Source of the DNA: BJGV01 sp964194745
GTDB lineage: Bacteria > Pseudomonadota > Gammaproteobacteria > Burkholderiales > Nitrosomonadaceae
Assembly: GCA_965248035.1 (NCBI GenBank)
Contig: OZ252054.1
Location: 1,178,001 to 1,242,000, forward strand
Reading direction: 5' to 3'
Length of the DNA stretch: 64,000 nt
Shown here in pieces: positions 46,703 to 55,378 of the stretch. The notes under the pieces were generated by a model. That model searched no databases, had not been told where the DNA came from, and was given only the letters and a program-made list of their open reading frames with translations. A program made the translations under genes and the position numbers. Numbering within the stretch: position 1 is the first letter of the stretch; each line of letters opens with the position of its first letter.

Positions 46703-47565
46703 GCGCCGTAGGGACCGGCCTCTTGGATTCGGCTGTGGATGTGCTTTTTGCTCACTCCCCACTCGTTCACCGCTTGATCCAGGGAGACGCCACACTCCGT
46801 GCTTCGATCACGAGAGAAAGCGTGGATTTAATTGTGACCTCTCCCCCCTATAACGTTGGCAAAGCATATTCTGGTGCCCAACAAGATGATTCATTGCCCT
46901 ACGACGCCTATTTGAACTTTTCTAAACAGTGGCTGACGAATTGTTTTCATTGGACGAAATCGACCGGTCGCTTATGCGTCAATGTCTCGCTGGATAAAAA
47001 CAAGAATGGCAAGCAACCGCTTTCAGCAGACATCACGCGATTAGCAATGGAGGCCGGGTGGTGCTATCATGCGACTATTCTGTGGAATGAAGGCAATATA
47101 TCCCGTCGCACGGCATGGGGGAGTTGGAAGTCAGCCAGCGCCCCTCATGTCATTGCCCCTGTGGAAACCATTATTGTGCTCTATAAAGATACGTGGAAAC
47201 GTGAGCGCCCTGGAAACAACGATATTAGCGCCGAGGAATTTAAGGAATGGTCGTTGGGGTCATGGTCATTCAATGGAGAGAGCAGGAAACGGATTGGTCA
47301 TGAGACCCCATTTCCAAGAGAACTGCCGAAACGCTGCATCAAGATATTCTCGTTTATCGGGGACACGGTGTTTGATCCGTTTGTCGGATCTGGCACTACT
47401 ATGATAGAAGCGATCCGACATGGTCGGCAAGCCATTGGTCTTGAGAAAGAGCCCAAATATTGTGAGCTGACCAGAGATCGGATTTTCAAGGAATGCAATC
47501 TCTCATTGAGGAAATCCTTACCGATAAGGCAGGGAAAATCTACTGCACCGTGTTGGAGCAGTTAA
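46699..47565 (+). CDS. DNA N4/N6-amino methyltransferase (beta-type), element-borne
   Basis: A 288-residue DNA-methylase N4_N6 family protein. The catalytic motif S-P-P-Y at 48-51 precedes the SAM-binding F-D-P-F-V-G-S-G-T-T at 225-234, with the recognition region between; this order defines the beta class. The ATG overlaps the transposase stop (ATGA), an arrangement that ties its translation to the transposase. It is intact. With the following nuclease it forms a type II restriction-modification cassette, or an orphan methylase if the nuclease is dead. Confidence 0.88.
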   Translation: MSAVGTGLLDSAVDVLFAHSPLVHRLIQGDATLRASITRESVDLIVTSPPYNVGKAYSGAQQDDSLPYDAYLNFSKQWLTNCFHWTKSTGRLCVNVSLDKNKNGKQPLSADITRLAMEAGWCYHATILWNEGNISRRTAWGSWKSASAPHVIAPVETIIVLYKDTWKRERPGNNDISAEEFKEWSLGSWSFNGESRKRIGHETPFPRELPKRCIKIFSFIGDTVFDPFVGSGTTMIEAIRHGRQAIGLEKEPKYCELTRDRIFKECNLSLRKSLPIRQGKSTAPCWSS

Positions 47566-48076
47566 TCTATCAACGGCCCTCTCAATCATTAAGGACGGGT
47601 GTGCTCGCTATCAGAAGCAGTTCCCGTCCAACCCTTCGATCAACGGCCGGATGCTCGAATTTCTGACCTGTGAAACCCTGAAACAAGAGGGAGTCCTCCC
47701 CTTCTACTACCAAGCCAGATTTGCACATGTGCCGAATGCGGATTTTGATGTGGTGTTATATCATCCTCGACGACCTGTCGCCCTCTCTGTGAAAACGTCA
47801 CTCCGTGAGCGGTACAAGCAGGCTGATTTAGAAGGGTTGGCCTTACGGCAGGTTTATCGAGGGGCCGAATCGTATCTCCTTACATTGAGTGAAGAATGGG
47901 GATTGGTGCAGCAAAAGATTGAGTCCGGGGAGGTGACTGGTCTCACAGCCTGCCTCCTCGCCAATACCGATGCCTATGACAACCTGCTTTCCACGCTGAA
48001 ACAGCGAACATTTGAGTTAGCCAAACAGATTACCCCGTTACATCCGTTACATGGCAGTCCGGTAACAACTACATAA
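47493..48076 (+). pseudogene. Probable type II restriction endonuclease, frameshifted near residue 29
   Basis: A frame starting at ATG 47493 (inside the methylase gene) encodes M-Q-S-L-I-E-E-I-L-T-D-K and E-Q-L-I-Y-Q-R-P, then fails. From about 47580 the reading continues in another frame as S-I-I-K-D-G-C-A-R-Y-Q and N-G-R-M-L-E-F-L, ending at 48076. Together this makes about 194 residues. A D-x-V...V-K-T segment (N-A-D-F-D-V-V-L ... S-V-K-T-S-L) could be a PD-(D/E)xK-like core, but the family is unproven. Position directly after a methylase is the main reason for calling it a restriction enzyme. An ATG at 47651 might still yield a 141-residue product. Confidence 0.6.
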
Positions 48077-48081
48077 ATCCC
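48058..48081 (-). repeat. Right terminal inverted repeat of the IS1595-type element
   Basis: Read on the minus strand it begins gggatttatgt and ends ttaccgga, matching the left repeat at 17 of 24 positions. It overlaps the last codons of the nuclease gene, which ends at 48076; so the passenger gene fills the element to its very end. Confidence 0.75.
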
Positions 48082-48290
48082 TTTTTTTGAGCTTGGTGGT
48101 ATGTTTTCATGATCTAAAACTCCTAATATAGTTGAAATTGTGGTTGAAAATTGGTTACCATTAAAATAACCGTCATAAATGACTAGTACAGGTTATCTCT
48201 ATTCTAGTAACCTGTCAAGTGCTATAATGGTGGTTATTGCTTATTTATTAGTTTTCTAGATACCGACAGACCATATGGAGTTTACCGATC

Positions 48291-48941
48291 ATGACTGAAA
48301 CTATACGTCCAGCACCGTTCTTCCTCGCAGATGATCGCGCGTTAGATTTCTTAAATAGCTTGGCTACACCATGGGGAAACGAAATTGAGTGGCTCAGCTG
48401 TGGTAGTGACTTGCTTGACTGGTTCGAACAAGCTGGCATGGTGCCTACAGCGGTGTTGACACGATTCCGAGAAAAAGAGGTTTTAGTGGAGTGTGAGGCA
48501 GTAGCAGTTCAGGCGCGGAACCTACGCGAATGGTTTCGTGACTTTGTCAGTGTTCATGCAGGTCAGCCACTTAATTCATTGGCACTTGCTGAATTGGATG
48601 GACTCAACCATCTTTTAGCACAAGACAATAACTACTGTCAGATAGAAGCTGGAAGTTTGCACAATGAGGAGATTGATAACAAGGGAATGCCACTAAGTTG
48701 GAGGCAACAACGTCGTTGGAACACTCCTAACACGCTGCTGTTACCTCTTGCACAAGCCATAGGTAAGTTTATCTGCCGGAATGACTTTGAGTATGTCAAA
48801 CGTTGTAAAGGCCCGAAATGCTTACTGTGGTTCCTCGATATTAGTCAAAACCACACACGCCACTGGTGCAGTATGGCCGTTTGCGGCAATCGTGCAAAAG
48901 CAGCCGCACACAGAGAAAGAAAAAAGCATAAGGTGACATAG
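48291..48941 (+). CDS. ABATE-domain / CGNR zinc-finger protein
   Basis: A 216-residue putative regulator. The N-terminal half (F-L-A-D-D-R-A-L-D-F-L-N-S) matches the ABATE domain; the C terminus has the CGNR zinc finger: C-x4-C, then H-W-C-S-M-A-V-C-G-N-R. Such proteins are predicted transcriptional regulators of stress or metabolic genes. It stands alone after the IS element, upstream of the peptide-ligase-like gene; whether it controls that gene is not shown. Confidence 0.85.
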   Translation: MTETIRPAPFFLADDRALDFLNSLATPWGNEIEWLSCGSDLLDWFEQAGMVPTAVLTRFREKEVLVECEAVAVQARNLREWFRDFVSVHAGQPLNSLALAELDGLNHLLAQDNNYCQIEAGSLHNEEIDNKGMPLSWRQQRRWNTPNTLLLPLAQAIGKFICRNDFEYVKRCKGPKCLLWFLDISQNHTRHWCSMAVCGNRAKAAAHRERKKHKVT

Positions 48942-49254
48942 CAATTAGAGGGCCTCGACTAGATCAGGTCTTTTTGTGTCTGAGAAAGTGTATACATCGA
49001 CAGAAATGAATGTCCGCTTTGAATCGAAAACTGTCCCAGCGGCATTAGTAGTTAAACGGTCTAAAGATAAATATTTACGAGGCAAATTTAATTCCATTTA
49101 CTGATAGCTAAATATTTATAATAGCAGGTCTGAGGATTTATTAGGTTGCAAGGCGTATTGATAATTAAGCCGTTGCAAATGTAACTTTCTTTTGGATATT
49201 TTAATTTCCTAATATTTTCCTATATAAGTTATTGCCTAATATATCGCATAAAAT
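48942..49254. other. Intergenic region with a degenerate palindromic-repeat copy
   Basis: This 313-base AT-rich spacer has no convincing gene. Bases 49008-49044 begin gaatgtccgctttg like the left arm of the palindromic repeat seen at four other sites (see 53974), followed by a broken right arm (cagcggcatt). The rest probably contains the promoter for the next gene. Confidence 0.4.
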
Positions 49255-50676
49255 ATGGGTCAAGAAATTACAAATACTTCTTTTTCTAAAAAAGATTTCA
49301 GAATATTTCGCTCTTATCTCAAACAAGAAACCAAAATATTAAATGAATGGTTTGAACAAGGTGCCTTATCTAATGATGGGCTTGTTGGTGGATTCGAAAT
49401 CGAAAGTTGGATATTGGATCAAGCACTTAGTCCTGCACCGGTTAATAAAGAGTTTCTAGAACATTTTAATAATCCACTAGCCACGCTGGAGCTAGCGACT
49501 TTTAATCTCGAATTTAATAATTTACCTCGGGATTTAAAGAATGCTGTCTTTTCAGACTTCCATTCAGAATTAGAGAACACATGGAGACAAGCTCAAGATG
49601 TCGCTAAAAATCTTAGCATACCATCAACATTATTGTTAATTGGCACACTTCCAACACTTCGACTTTCAGCTCTAAACACAGATACTATGTCAGACATGAA
49701 TCGGTATCGTGCGCTGAATGAACAAATTATGGCAAGATGCAAAGAGAAGTTTTTGCATTTATATATTCAAGGAAATGAACTTCTAGAGCTTGATAGTGGC
49801 AATGTAATGCTGGAAGCAACTACAACATCGTTCCAGATTCACACTCAAGTTCCCGCACAAGAGGCACACCACTATTATAATGCTGCATTAATGATATCAG
49901 CACCTTTAGTGGTTGTAGCGGCAAATTCACCATATATTTTTGGGAAAAATATATGGAATGAAACAAGAATTCCATTATTTGAACAATCTATAGATACAGT
50001 TAATCCCGTTGCGCCTATAAAACGAGTAAGTTTTGGTAGTGGTTATATTAAAAATTCAATTTTAGAATGTTTTGAAGAAAACCTTAATGATTTTTGTATT
50101 TTGCTACCCATAATCGATAAGGATGATGACACACTTTCACATTTACGTTTACACAATGGCACGATTTGGCGTTGGAATCGTCCCTTGCTAGGTTTTAATG
50201 AACAGGGCCAACCTCACATAAGAATTGAACATCGAGCAATTCCAGCCGTACCCATTTTTATCGACATGATTGCGAATGCAGCGTTTTTCTATGGTTTGCA
50301 ACATTATTGGGCGCAAATGCTAAAAAATGGTCATTTATTGCCTGAATATAATGAGATAGAATCAAATTTTTACACAGCCGCTATACACAGCTTCGATCAT
50401 TCAATCATTTGGTTTGGGAAGCATATAGAACCTGCTGAGTTACTCCATAATATCTTGCTTCCGCAAGCTGAAAAAGGTTTGAGTATGATGAATATTTCTT
50501 TGCCAGATATCAAAAAGTACTTGTCTGTTATTGCTGCGCGTACTGATAACCAACAAACTGGCGCAAGCTGGCAACGGAAATATGTCGCACTACATAAATG
50601 TGATATGACTGAATTAACCCGCATTTACCAGCGCTTCCAAGAATCAGGTGCGCCTGTTCATACTTGGGGTTATTAA
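49255..50676 (+). CDS. Glutamate-cysteine-ligase-like (GCS2) amide ligase
   Basis: A 473-residue protein of the GCS2/YbdK carboxylate-amine ligase type. G-G-F-E-I-E-S-W is the metal/ATP-binding start, with N-L-E-F-N near residue 100, Q-I-H-T-Q-V and R-I-E-H-R-A-I-P. It would couple a carboxylate to an amine with ATP, not necessarily Glu to Cys. The next gene encodes an M14-like zinc hydrolase, a pairing also seen in predicted peptide-metabolite gene sets. No signal peptide. AT-rich, suggesting acquisition. Confidence 0.8.
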   Translation: MGQEITNTSFSKKDFRIFRSYLKQETKILNEWFEQGALSNDGLVGGFEIESWILDQALSPAPVNKEFLEHFNNPLATLELATFNLEFNNLPRDLKNAVFSDFHSELENTWRQAQDVAKNLSIPSTLLLIGTLPTLRLSALNTDTMSDMNRYRALNEQIMARCKEKFLHLYIQGNELLELDSGNVMLEATTTSFQIHTQVPAQEAHHYYNAALMISAPLVVVAANSPYIFGKNIWNETRIPLFEQSIDTVNPVAPIKRVSFGSGYIKNSILECFEENLNDFCILLPIIDKDDDTLSHLRLHNGTIWRWNRPLLGFNEQGQPHIRIEHRAIPAVPIFIDMIANAAFFYGLQHYWAQMLKNGHLLPEYNEIESNFYTAAIHSFDHSIIWFGKHIEPAELLHNILLPQAEKGLSMMNISLPDIKKYLSVIAARTDNQQTGASWQRKYVALHKCDMTELTRIYQRFQESGAPVHTWGY

Positions 50677-50704
50677 CTTTATTACTTGCTTAACGAGAAT
50701 AATA

Positions 50705-51748
50705 ATGAGCAACTTAGAGCTACATCAAATAGATAATTTCCCACAGGAGCTATTAGAGATAAGTATTGAAAAACTCTATACATTATTTCCAGGACCTACT
50801 CTCTTACATTTACAAGGCAAAAGGGCAGAGCCTATATTCGTAAGTGTTTTACTACATGGCAACGAAGGCACTGGATTGCCTGTAATCCAAAGACTGTTAA
50901 AGAAATATCAACATTCAGTTCTACCACGCTCTGTATCCATTTTTTTTGGCAATACACAAGCGGCACGTTATGGGAAGCGTGTCCTCCGTAATCAGTTTGA
51001 CTACAACCGGGTCTGGCCGGGTACAGTTGAACCCAATGTGCAAGAAACTATAGTAATGCAAAAAATTGTGAATGAAATGGAACGTAGAAATGTATTTGCT
51101 AGTATAGATATTCATAACAATACAGGCTTGAATCCACATTTTGCCTGCATCAATAAGCTTGAAAATTGTTTTTTACATCTTGCCGCTCTATTTGGACATA
51201 CTGTAGTGTATTTTTTAACGCCAAAAGGTGTGCAATCGATGGCATTTAGTAAGCTTTGCCCCGCCGTGATGTTGGAATGCGGTAAATCTGATTCTCCTAG
51301 TGGTACAGTCCATGCTTTAGACTACGTTGATGCAGTATTACATATGCAATATATTTCAAAGGATCCTATATGGCCACAAGATATAAAATTATTTCATACA
51401 GTTGCAAGAGTACATGTTCCGGCAGATGTAACGTTTAGCTTTACCGATCAAAATGCAAATATTTTATTTATAAGAGAATTATATAAAATGAATTTTTCTG
51501 AAATTCCTGCGGATACTTGTTTTGGGATAGTTCATTCCAACAACAATGCACGTTTATTCGCCTTCAATGATAATGATGAAGAATTAGGCGAAAAATTATT
51601 TTATATAAATAATCAACAGATTAAACTCACGAAACCAATGATGCCCGCAATGTTAACTTTAGATGAAGCTATCATACGACAGGATTGTTTTTGCTATCTA
51701 ATGGAACGGGAACGACTGCCTCATCCAGAAATACCTTATGCAAATTGA
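50705..51748 (+). CDS. M14-type zinc carboxypeptidase / aspartoacylase-like hydrolase
   Basis: A 347-residue protein from the ATG at 50705 (28 bases after the ligase stop; the frame is open upstream but overlaps the ligase). Zinc ligands H51 and E54 (L-L-H-G-N-E-G-T-G) and H137 (D-I-H-N-N-T-G) give the H-x2-E...H site of the AstE/AspA and M14 families. Substrate unknown; it may hydrolyse the amide bond made by the adjacent ligase, or trim its precursor. AT-rich like its partner. Confidence 0.8.
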   Translation: MSNLELHQIDNFPQELLEISIEKLYTLFPGPTLLHLQGKRAEPIFVSVLLHGNEGTGLPVIQRLLKKYQHSVLPRSVSIFFGNTQAARYGKRVLRNQFDYNRVWPGTVEPNVQETIVMQKIVNEMERRNVFASIDIHNNTGLNPHFACINKLENCFLHLAALFGHTVVYFLTPKGVQSMAFSKLCPAVMLECGKSDSPSGTVHALDYVDAVLHMQYISKDPIWPQDIKLFHTVARVHVPADVTFSFTDQNANILFIRELYKMNFSEIPADTCFGIVHSNNNARLFAFNDNDEELGEKLFYINNQQIKLTKPMMPAMLTLDEAIIRQDCFCYLMERERLPHPEIPYAN

Positions 51749-52071
51749 GTCTTATATTTTAGTCAACTCTTGCCGTGATTCACATAGAAGATAATGAGCA
51801 GCTAAGCTTTTTATAGAATCAACACACAAATTGGTTTATATGGTGCCGACAATATGAGTCAAACTCGGGACTCTCTGATTACAAATCATTTATATTCAAC
51901 AAACTACAACACGTAGCAACAAACTAAAACAATTGAATCAAAGAACTAATCTGCTCTGTTTATTGTGGTGTATTGCCCTTTTTTCTAGTTATTTATCTCT
52001 GAGTGTCCCACCAGTGTCCTATGACTTATCATATTAGGGGTAGTAGTGGGCACCCCTAGTCTTGGATTAAG
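51749..52071. other. Intergenic region with a tRNA-Thr-like fragment
   Basis: No coding frame is convincing in these 323 bases. They hold the left copy of a tRNA 3'-half-like repeat (51841-51888). To its right is a tract (c. 51950-52020) with some resemblance to the sequence after the second copy. Confidence 0.4.
51841..51888 (-). repeat. Left copy of tRNA-Thr 3'-half-like direct repeat (candidate att site)
   Basis: On the minus strand this reads as anticodon-arm 3' side, variable loop, T arm and acceptor ending in CCA. It matches the right copy at 61850 in 42 of 48 positions and has the same orientation. The 5' half of a tRNA is absent, so it is not a functional gene. Such fragments are left where integrases recombine at tRNA 3' ends. 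Confidence 0.65.
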
Positions 52072-52848
52072 CTATTCCCCTAATATACTTCTCTTCTTCA
52101 AATAGAGTAGCATCGTATAAGCTCCAATTGAAGCAGCAATATGCTTCAGCGTATGTCCGCTAACCATATTCCACAGCAAATCAAAAATAGCCTTATCAAA
52201 ATGCTCTAATAACTTGGCTAACACGTACCAGCCAAGTGCAAATCCAAGATATTTCATTCCTGTATACTTAGCGGGAAACAGCCAGAATATGATGGCGATT
52301 AATAACAATGATAAAAATTGTACCAATGCGTATAAGCGTAAATCACCTTCGCCTAATGACTCGGTATAATCCCAGTAAAATACGCTGCTGATACCGACAG
52401 CTAATAATAAGGGAGAGAGAATAAGAGCAGCATTTCTATCGATACGTTCCATAATTACTAGCGAGAGAAATACCATAAATACAATTGTCATTGGTAGCCT
52501 GTCCCACACAAGTGTCGAGTTGTCTGGGTTGATGTGATAATAACCAGAACCTAGCCCTACCAAAAATACCCCGAAAAATAATACTTTCCACAAAAATTGT
52601 TCACCATGCATGGAGAACTGAGACTTGTCACTTTCTTTATTGAATAGAAAAGCCAAACCCATCAATCCAAAAATAATGAATGGTAAATTGCTCACAATAT
52701 CGTCGAAGTTAGAAATGCCGAAGAATGCTCTTCTATCAGCAAAAGCATGGTAAGTTTGGTCTTGAGTTATTGGAGCAAAGCTAAATGCAGTGATGATTGC
52801 TACCAGTGTCGTTGTGTAGATAATCCCTATACGTAACTTCTTATTCAT
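52072..52848 (-). CDS. Ceramidase-family (CREST superfamily) seven-transmembrane protein
   Basis: A 258-residue multispanning membrane protein. The CREST metal-site residues are in place: S101 and H105 in G-S-G-Y-Y-H, D116 in W-D-R-L-P-M, and H232/H236 in G-H-T-L-K-H. Alkaline ceramidases of this superfamily cleave the amide bond of ceramides; bacterial members are mostly uncharacterised. About seven hydrophobic stretches are visible. It is just inside the tRNA-repeat-bounded region. Together with the ceramide-synthase-like gene at 23570 it suggests sphingolipid turnover, but other amide or lipid substrates are possible. Confidence 0.8.
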   Translation of the reverse strand: MNKKLRIGIIYTTTLVAIITAFSFAPITQDQTYHAFADRRAFFGISNFDDIVSNLPFIIFGLMGLAFLFNKESDKSQFSMHGEQFLWKVLFFGVFLVGLGSGYYHINPDNSTLVWDRLPMTIVFMVFLSLVIMERIDRNAALILSPLLLAVGISSVFYWDYTESLGEGDLRLYALVQFLSLLLIAIIFWLFPAKYTGMKYLGFALGWYVLAKLLEHFDKAIFDLLWNMVSGHTLKHIAASIGAYTMLLYLKKRSILGE

Positions 52849-52903
52849 TAGCTATTTCAGTAGAGTTAGTAGTCATAGATATGCTCAATTGTAAAATCAG
52901 AGT

Positions 52904-53826
52904 CTAGAAACTCGGAAAGATATAACGAATACCGCCTGCGATTTTCCAGCTATAGCCACCGGGAAGATCCCGCCCAAAAATCCCGATACCAGGCCGTATA
53001 AACACCCCCCATTTCCCCACCACATTCCGACCGATTTCGAGGTCGAGGTCCATGCTACCTCTGGTACTTTGTTCCCAATTGAGAAGCCACCCGGCCCGCG
53101 CTACACTCCACCACCGCTCAGCCCAGATGGTATTGATTCGTAATGATGCGCTCAAAAATTGATGGAGTTTCAATCGGAATCACCACCGACGGATACTTGT
53201 TGTGATAACACCCCTATCAGAAAGGAGTCGAATTTGGGGAGAAATCGGACTGCGGCGATGATTGGGCCTAGCGTATACTTGCCAAGGCCCACTTTGGTAT
53301 CGGTGGCGGTAGGAAACGTCGCGTTCACGCCGATTAGTAAAGCATATTCGGGCGTGTTATAGGCACGCCACCCGAGAATGACGCCAAGATCACCGAAACC
53401 ATGCGCGGTGGTGGTTCCGGTCCGACCCGGAGTGCTCGATTGCAAGAATGGCGCCACCACGCGGAGCACGTAGTCTCCCCGAAACGCCAGGTCAACACGG
53501 GCCGCGGTTAAGATAGTGCTTTTGCTCTGAGGACGATCAAAGTATCGGGAAGAAAGCTGGACTCGGTTCACGATGGCTGTGGGATCCGTCCCGTATTTTG
53601 CGGTGAGTTGTCTGAGACGTTCCGCTTCTGCCCGTTGCTCCGGTGTCACCGGCTGAGGCCCCACCAGTCTACATAAAACACGACGTTTCTTTGTCACGAT
53701 AGCCGACTCTTCTGCGGGATCGTCCATCTCAACCTGTGTAGCTGACGCCGGGCTGCTCATCGCCGGTGGCTCTGGCAGTGATTCTTGTCCTAGTGCTGCT
53801 GGGGGGCACGCCGTGAACAACGACAT
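52904..53826 (-). pseudogene. Outer-membrane beta-barrel-like protein, frameshifted
   Basis: A signal-like hydrophobic start (ending A-L-G-Q-E-S) and a low-complexity linker precede alternating strand-like segments (R-V-D-L-A-F-R-G-D-Y-V-L-R-V-V, F-G-D-L-G-V-I-L-G-W). The first frame stops at 53170 after G-G-D-S-D; barrel-like sequence resumes in another frame (K-L-H-Q-F-L-S-A-S-L-R-I) and ends in aromatic R-Y-I-F-P-S-F, a typical C-terminal barrel signature. A one-base loss explains the split. The signal peptide may begin upstream of the ATG used. GC is clearly higher than in the flanking genes, so it was probably acquired separately. Confidence 0.65.
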
Positions 53827-53973
53827 CGCACCCAGAAACCAGGTGCATACCCTTGCGAAACTATCTCCTGATTTCTTCTGCCCACCTGACCAGCCCGAAG
53901 TTTTTATACTAGTAGCTATGAGAGTGTAAAGGTTGACTCTTATAGTAGCAAATCATTAGGCAGGTACTTTTCT

Positions 53974-54005
53974 GAATGTCCGCTTTGTGCCAACAACGGA
54001 CATTC
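53974..54005. repeat. Palindromic repeat, copy A
   Basis: A perfect 9-bp inverted repeat (gaatgtccg / cggacattc) around ctttgtgccaacaa. It belongs to a dispersed family (other copies at 56731, 59836, 62745 and a damaged one at 49008). Copies A and D also share the preceding acttttct. Confidence 0.8.
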
Positions 54006-54056
54006 GGCTTATCAGCATATTTACCCTCCACTAGGGAACACCTCTGTAATAAATGT

Positions 54057-55238
54057 TCAATCTAGAGGAATGAGACGATAACCTTCATCCTTGCTGTTCC
54101 ACGATACGAAAACACCTGTAGCACTCCTTAGTAAAAATGGGATATCAGAACCCGCTGTGCTTTCTGCAATTAGCTTGGCCGGCAGCCAACTGTGGCCTCC
54201 ATCTATTGACCGCATCACCAGAAGCTGCATTTTTGTACCGTCAAATTCGGTCCAGGTTAAGAAGATATGTTCCCCATTAGCCATGATGTCCGGATAACCA
54301 GGCATATTTTCCGGTGTGCCGAACGATAACGGATTGGAAAAATGTCGGCCCTGGTCGGACGAATAAGCATAGAACAATCCTTGACGGACACTGCCTTGTG
54401 TGAACCAGGCTATATGGTATCGGCCATTGTCACTAATAGAAATTGCGGGCCCATGTTCCGGGCAGCCTTTGATCTTCCATTGGTCAAAGGTAACACGCCA
54501 AGAAAGTGGTTTCTTACCTGCTGATGGTACTCGAAGAAGACCATGATCACGGATACTGCCTGGATAAATAAAGCGCGTAAATAAAATAGGCTGATTATCG
54601 TTATCAAAAGCTACGGCAATACGACAACATTCGCACAGGGTGTCTGCTAGCTTCCGATTAACTAGATTAAAACTACTTTCACTGCCAATCATAGTGGAAT
54701 ACATTGCGTATCCAGGTTTTCTCCAGTCAGTACGATCACGTTCATCAAGCCAAAAGATATAAGTCTGACCAGATGGACTCAAGGCTAGTCGACCTAGAAA
54801 TGAAACTTCTTCAGATGCTTTATCGCTCAGGAGTATCGGTATTGAAAAACTGTGGCCGTTATCGTTGGATATGCTGAAGAATTGGGTTGTTGTCTTGGTG
54901 TTTTCAGCCGTGTAAATAACGAAGATCCGACCAGAATGATCTACGGAGATATCAGGACGATTTTGCCTACTTGCTTTGATGAGCTGTGGTTGTCTATTAA
55001 TGCGTACAGGTGCGCTGAAGGTTTTGCCTAGATCGATAGAATAATCAACATAGATAAACTTTTTCTCCGGCACGATTCGCCATAGCCGACCATCAGAACC
55101 AAAAGTGGCAGTAACACGCATACCTCCGCCTTGAGGATAGTGTGTGTAATCAGCGGTACCGCCTTTGGAAGAATCATGCCCAACATGGCTAGCCATGCTA
55201 ATTTCTATGAAGCAGGCTAGCAATATACAACCGAGCAA
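54057..55238 (-). CDS. Secreted BNR/sialidase-fold protein
   Basis: A 393-residue protein with an N-terminal signal (G-C-I-L-L-A-C-F-I) and several Asp-box (BNR) motifs S-x-D-x-G-x-x-F/W: S-I-D-L-G-K-T-F, S-N-D-N-G-H-S-F, S-S-D-Q-G-R-H-F and S-I-D-G-G-H-S-W. That predicts a six-bladed propeller in the periplasm or outside. Sialidase catalytic residues cannot be confirmed, so binding or another hydrolase role is possible. It is followed upstream, on the same strand, by an outer-membrane channel-like gene 140 bases away. Confidence 0.8.
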   Translation of the reverse strand: MLGCILLACFIEISMASHVGHDSSKGGTADYTHYPQGGGMRVTATFGSDGRLWRIVPEKKFIYVDYSIDLGKTFSAPVRINRQPQLIKASRQNRPDISVDHSGRIFVIYTAENTKTTTQFFSISNDNGHSFSIPILLSDKASEEVSFLGRLALSPSGQTYIFWLDERDRTDWRKPGYAMYSTMIGSESSFNLVNRKLADTLCECCRIAVAFDNDNQPILFTRFIYPGSIRDHGLLRVPSAGKKPLSWRVTFDQWKIKGCPEHGPAISISDNGRYHIAWFTQGSVRQGLFYAYSSDQGRHFSNPLSFGTPENMPGYPDIMANGEHIFLTWTEFDGTKMQLLVMRSIDGGHSWLPAKLIAESTAGSDIPFLLRSATGVFVSWNSKDEGYRLIPLD

Positions 55239-55378
55239 CAGATTACTTCTTTGGAGGAAGCATCTAAAGCAGCACTTTTCAGATTTTAAACCGTGGATTT
55301 GAATGGTCTACTCTATGATTGGGTGATCAGGCATATTTATCCAGATTAATTTAAAATATGCAAGAACACAATTCCTGT

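Larger units (their letters stand above)
45742..48081 (+). mobile_element. IS1595-type element carrying a methyltransferase and a nuclease
   Basis: About 2.3 kb bounded by imperfect 24-bp inverted repeats (17 of 24 positions agree) starting GGGA. Contents in order: an IS1595-family transposase (broken), a DNA methyltransferase whose start overlaps the transposase stop (ATGA), and a probable restriction nuclease overlapping the methyltransferase end. The IS1595 family is known to include members with passenger genes. I found no 8-bp target duplication at these ends (flanks ttataaaa and tttttttg), so one end may have changed after insertion. Confidence 0.8.

Noticed and set aside
45734..48089. 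An 8-bp target-site duplication around the IS1595-type element
   Set aside because: The flanks ttataaaa and tttttttg are both AT-rich but not the same sequence.
51841..51888. A complete tRNA gene
   Set aside because: Only the 3' half is present; no D arm or 5' acceptor strand lies beside it.
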